From JALOLV01 sp046295175 (GTDB lineage: Bacteria > Bacteroidota > Bacteroidia > Cytophagales > Spirosomataceae): a stretch of DNA of 64,000 bases. Below are positions 61,862 through 64,000 of this stretch, piece after piece. How positions within the stretch are numbered: the first letter of the stretch is position 1; each line of letters starts with the position of its first letter. The position numbers and the translations under genes were made by a program. A model generated the notes under the pieces. The model ran no database searches. It was not told the origin of the DNA and saw only the letters and a list, made by a program, of their open reading frames with translations. The DNA lies in the NCBI GenBank assembly GCA_046295175.1, contig JBKBNY010000003.1, positions 1 through 64,000 of the forward strand, written 5' to 3'.

Positions 61862-62455
61862 CTACAATTCTTTGCTCCAGTAAATCATTGGTTTGGTGGT
61901 TGATTCTTGCTCACCAATGTCGAGCCAATCAAACTGACTTTGGAGTTGAGGCTGTTTTTTATAACCTCTTTTTGTCCAAAACTCGTCAAGTGGCTTGTAA
62001 TCAGTTGGTTGAAGCGGATGGTTTTCGGGTCTTACAACCCCACAAAAGCAGGTTGTTGAGTACGTTCCGAAACTGGCTGCATGTGATTCTCGTTCATCAA
62101 AGAAACGATGCCCAAGTCCAAATCCACGATACTCGGGTAGGAGGATACTTTCACCAAAATAAAAGATTTTGTCTAAGTTCATTCCCGCTTTGATGAATGG
62201 CTCTTGTACGTCTGGCGTTTCATCCGATAGCGGAATACAAGTAGTTGCTCCGACCATTTTATCACCATCATAAACTGAAAATAAAAACGATTTTGACGAA
62301 TTGATGTAGGTTTTGAGGTATTCTTTTTCGTACTCGAATGAGCCTTCGTAAAGGTAAGGAAAGGCTCTGAAAACGGTAATTCGTAAATGTGCTAATTCTT
62401 GAATTACCTCTTCGATTTCAAAGCCTTTTTTGATAATATATCGCAAATTTGGCAT
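61862..62455 (-). CDS. GNAT-family N-acetyltransferase
   Basis: 197 residues. The acetyl-CoA-binding motif is ILLPEYRGFGLGHRFFDERE (near residue 110), preceded by a strand with FLFSVYDGDKMVGATTCIPL. The rest, with HPLQPTDYKPLDEFWTKRGYKK, is typical of GNAT proteins that modify small molecules. The substrate is unknown. It starts 9 bp after the stop of the SnoaL-like gene, with the nitrilase gene downstream, so the three may form an operon that processes a nitrogenous compound; this is inference. Confidence 0.85.
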   Translation of the reverse strand: MPNLRYIIKKGFEIEEVIQELAHLRITVFRAFPYLYEGSFEYEKEYLKTYINSSKSFLFSVYDGDKMVGATTCIPLSDETPDVQEPFIKAGMNLDKIFYFGESILLPEYRGFGLGHRFFDERESHAASFGTYSTTCFCGVVRPENHPLQPTDYKPLDEFWTKRGYKKQPQLQSQFDWLDIGEQESTTKPMIYWSKEL

Positions 62456-62464
62456 AGAACTACC

Positions 62465-62869
62465 TTATTTTGATACCAATTCAATCCAAAGTGGAAGATT
62501 GTAATAAGTTGTAACTCTTGAAATTTTACCATCGGTCAATTCTAAGAATGCGGCTGCTGGAAGCACGTACTTCTGACCTTTGGCGGGTGGCAGTTCGTCC
62601 GAATCAGTTTTTTTGTAGATACCATTTACTACAAATTCTACGGCTACTCTATTATCGTTAGGTTCGGTAAAAAATACCATATCGGTTAGTGTCTCGTCGT
62701 AGCACTCATCCATGTGTTGTAGAAATTGGGTAAATTTCTCGATTCCGATTCTCACGTCTCCTTGATTGGCTTCATGTCTAACCTCGGGATGTAGCAATGA
62801 GAGCATTCCTGACCAATTCTTATTATTGAAATTTTCGTAGTAGTTTTTAACGATTTCTAATGAAGTCAT
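62465..62869 (-). CDS. SnoaL-like/NTF2-fold protein
   Basis: 134 residues. The NTF2-like cone is visible: EIVKNYYENFNNKNWSGMLSLLHPEVRHEANQGDVRIG at the N-terminus, then the strand pattern of SnoaL-type polyketide cyclases or ketosteroid isomerases (VAVEFVVNGIY, PAAAFLELTDGKISRVTTYYN). The role in this strain is unknown. It heads the minus-strand run SnoaL-GNAT-nitrilase. Confidence 0.8.
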   Translation of the reverse strand: MTSLEIVKNYYENFNNKNWSGMLSLLHPEVRHEANQGDVRIGIEKFTQFLQHMDECYDETLTDMVFFTEPNDNRVAVEFVVNGIYKKTDSDELPPAKGQKYVLPAAAFLELTDGKISRVTTYYNLPLWIELVSK

Positions 62870-62968
62870 TTCTTTGGTTTTTGATTAATAATTAAGCCAC
62901 GATACTTTCGATTTGCATGGAAAATACCGTGGCAGAAAATTGTATTTGACCGAATTTAGAGACTCGAT

Positions 62969-63670
62969 TTATGCTTTTTCGTACAATTCGTTTACTTTAT
63001 TCCAATTTACCACATTCCAAAAAGCACTGATATAATCGGCACGTTTGTTTTGGTATTTGAGGTAATAGGCGTGTTCCCAAACATCAATTGCTAAGATTGG
63101 AGTACCTTTATCGGCACCTAAATCCATCAACGGATTATCTTGATTAGCAGTAGAGACAACCTTCAGTTTTTTATCAGCCGTAACAATCAACCAAGCCCAT
63201 CCCGAACCAAAACGACCAGTAGCGGCTTTGGCGAATTCTTCTTTTAATTTATCAAACGAACCAAATGTTGTAGTAATGGCATCGGCAACTTTTCCTTTTG
63301 GCATACCACCTGCGTTTGGAGCCATGATATTCCAAAAGAATGTATGATTCCAGTGTCCGCCACCGTTGTTGCGAACTGTTGGGGCAGTGGTTGCATTTAT
63401 TCCTTTTACTAATTCGTCAATGCTTTTACCTTCGAGTGGAGTACCCGCAATGGCTTTATTGAGGTTATCAACATACGCCTTGTGGTGGCGGTCGTGGTGA
63501 ATCTCCATTGTCATTTTATCAATGTGCGGTTCGAGAGCCTCAAATGAATAAGGAAGGGCAGGTAGGGTGTGCATTCCTTCAAAGAAAACTGGTTTTGAGG
63601 CGAAAATATCGCTTATTTTAAATGCAAAAGCACTTCCGATAAGGGTCTGAATAAATTGTTTACGGTTCAT
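62969..63670 (-). CDS. sodA: Exported iron/manganese superoxide dismutase
   Basis: 233 residues. An N-terminal extension (MNRKQFIQTLIGSAFAFKISDIFASK) resembles an export signal, which is unusual for Fe/Mn-SOD. The mature part has the metal ligands His in MEIHHDRHHKAYVDN, His in GGHWNHTFFWN, and Asp/His in DVWEHAYYLKYQ. It would remove superoxide in the periplasm. Which metal it uses cannot be told. It lies 12 bp downstream of hicA on the same strand. Confidence 0.92.
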   Translation of the reverse strand: MNRKQFIQTLIGSAFAFKISDIFASKPVFFEGMHTLPALPYSFEALEPHIDKMTMEIHHDRHHKAYVDNLNKAIAGTPLEGKSIDELVKGINATTAPTVRNNGGGHWNHTFFWNIMAPNAGGMPKGKVADAITTTFGSFDKLKEEFAKAATGRFGSGWAWLIVTADKKLKVVSTANQDNPLMDLGADKGTPILAIDVWEHAYYLKYQNKRADYISAFWNVVNWNKVNELYEKA

Positions 63671-63682
63671 TTTTGTATTTGA

Positions 63683-63874
63683 TTATATTTTTGGAATCTC
63701 TAATTGTTTACAAATCAAATCACAGAGGTCTTTATCTAACTGTGGGTGTCTCGGAATCGTAGTTTTCTTACCAGTTAATTCATTTTTGTAAATGTCGTGT
63801 TTTGAGCCATGTCTGTGAAAACCACAATTATTTTCTTCTAAATATTTGATGAATTTTCCTCGTTTGATTGACAT
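63683..63874 (-). CDS. hicA: HicA-family mRNA interferase toxin
   Basis: 63 residues. HicA motifs: GKFIKYLEENNCGFHRHGSKHDIYKN, with the catalytic His in the GSKH segment, and TTIPRHPQLDKDLCDLICKQLEI. It cuts mRNA when free of its partner. Its ATG shares one base with the stop of the upstream hicB-like frame (TAATG), so the pair is translationally coupled with the antitoxin first, the less common hicBA order. Confidence 0.85.
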   Translation of the reverse strand: MSIKRGKFIKYLEENNCGFHRHGSKHDIYKNELTGKKTTIPRHPQLDKDLCDLICKQLEIPKI

Positions 63875-64000
63875 TACGCAAAAGTTAATTCTTCTTGGTA
63901 AACAATAGCTCCATTTAGCTGTGTATCTCGCATATCTTCCAAATAAAGTTCAAGGGCATCCATGATATTCTCTTTAACTTCATCTATTGTTGAGCCTTGA
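63874..64000 (-). CDS. hicB: HicB-family antitoxin (partial, cut by the window edge)
   Basis: The last 41 codons are present: QGSTIDEVKENIMDALELYLEDM then RDTQLNGAIVYQEELTFA and a stop. The SxxEVxENIxDALELYLED stretch is typical of HicB proteins. The N-terminal part lies beyond the window. It overlaps the toxin start by one base. Confidence 0.75.
   Translation of the reverse strand, partial: QGSTIDEVKENIMDALELYLEDMRDTQLNGAIVYQEELTFA

Noticed and set aside
1..64000. tRNA or rRNA genes
   Set aside because: Intergenic regions were read for T-arm (GGTTCRA) and conserved rRNA text; nothing convincing was seen.

Overview
The window is a 64 kb chromosomal segment of a low-GC member of the Bacteroidota, most likely order Cytophagales. 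The signs are a C-terminal sorting module typical of Cytophagales secreted proteins on the first gene, TAnnTTTG-type promoters, Shine-Dalgarno sites absent almost everywhere except before rpsU, several LytTR/LytS systems, and TonB-receptor-like and SdrD-B-like surface proteins. I cannot name the genus. No rRNA, tRNA, CRISPR array or intact insertion sequence was found.

Layout. 0.3-7 kb: a giant secreted Ig-repeat protein, a stand-alone LytTR regulator and a NarL-type regulator, all minus strand. 7-12 kb: a membrane transporter-like/HEAT/cNMP-binding fusion, a thioesterase and a 2-hydroxyacid dehydrogenase. 11.6-13.8 kb: a gene-poor 2.1 kb stretch holding a large hairpin, a second hairpin, about 4.5 copies of a 165-169 bp tandem repeat, a possible decayed LytTR fragment and one small ORF. 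13.8-20.6 kb: an SdrD-B-like surface protein, exopolyphosphatase, DUF421 and PAP2-like membrane proteins, a TPR protein and an OmpA-like lipoprotein. 20.6-24.3 kb: xerC/D, rpsU, a Uma2-like protein and dnaX. 24.4-30.2 kb: a signalling operon of two paralogous histidine kinases, a receiver, a receiver-adenylate cyclase and an HD protein. 30.2-34.6 kb: rnz, a STAS protein, purC and a partial Bat module. 34.6-40.5 kb: surface polysaccharide genes. 40.6-49.8 kb: an outer-membrane receptor, a broken PIN toxin-antitoxin pair, an aminotransferase, argS, a glutathione peroxidase and menA. 49.8-52.3 kb: a TlpA-like gene flanked by a 94 bp direct repeat of the menA 3' end. 52.3-61 kb: three sets of signalling genes (LytS/LytTR, lone LytTR, NarL/TPR-kinase), a cytochrome c and small secreted proteins. 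61-64 kb: a nitrilase, a GNAT enzyme, a SnoaL-like protein, exported superoxide dismutase and a hicAB pair cut by the window edge.

How parts may work together. The receiver-cyclase (28.5 kb) carries the residues expected for ATP, and the protein at 6.9 kb carries a cyclic-nucleotide-binding domain, so the window holds both a predicted maker and a predicted receiver of cAMP. rpsU keeps a strong Shine-Dalgarno site, as expected for autoregulation in a phylum whose ribosomes hide the anti-Shine-Dalgarno sequence. dnaX has a run of ten A with stops in both other frames, which suggests two products (tau and a short gamma).

A family of short palindromes (AACC...GGTT, often with GGTCTTnAAGAC at the centre) is scattered through the window, mostly as terminator-like hairpins. 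One copy sits in frame inside a kinase ATPase domain and another supplies the stop codon of a polysaccharide polymerase. The most unusual regions are the 12 kb repeat array, the flank-duplicated tlpA island and the palindrome family. All functional calls come from reading sequence and recalled family motifs; no database search was run.
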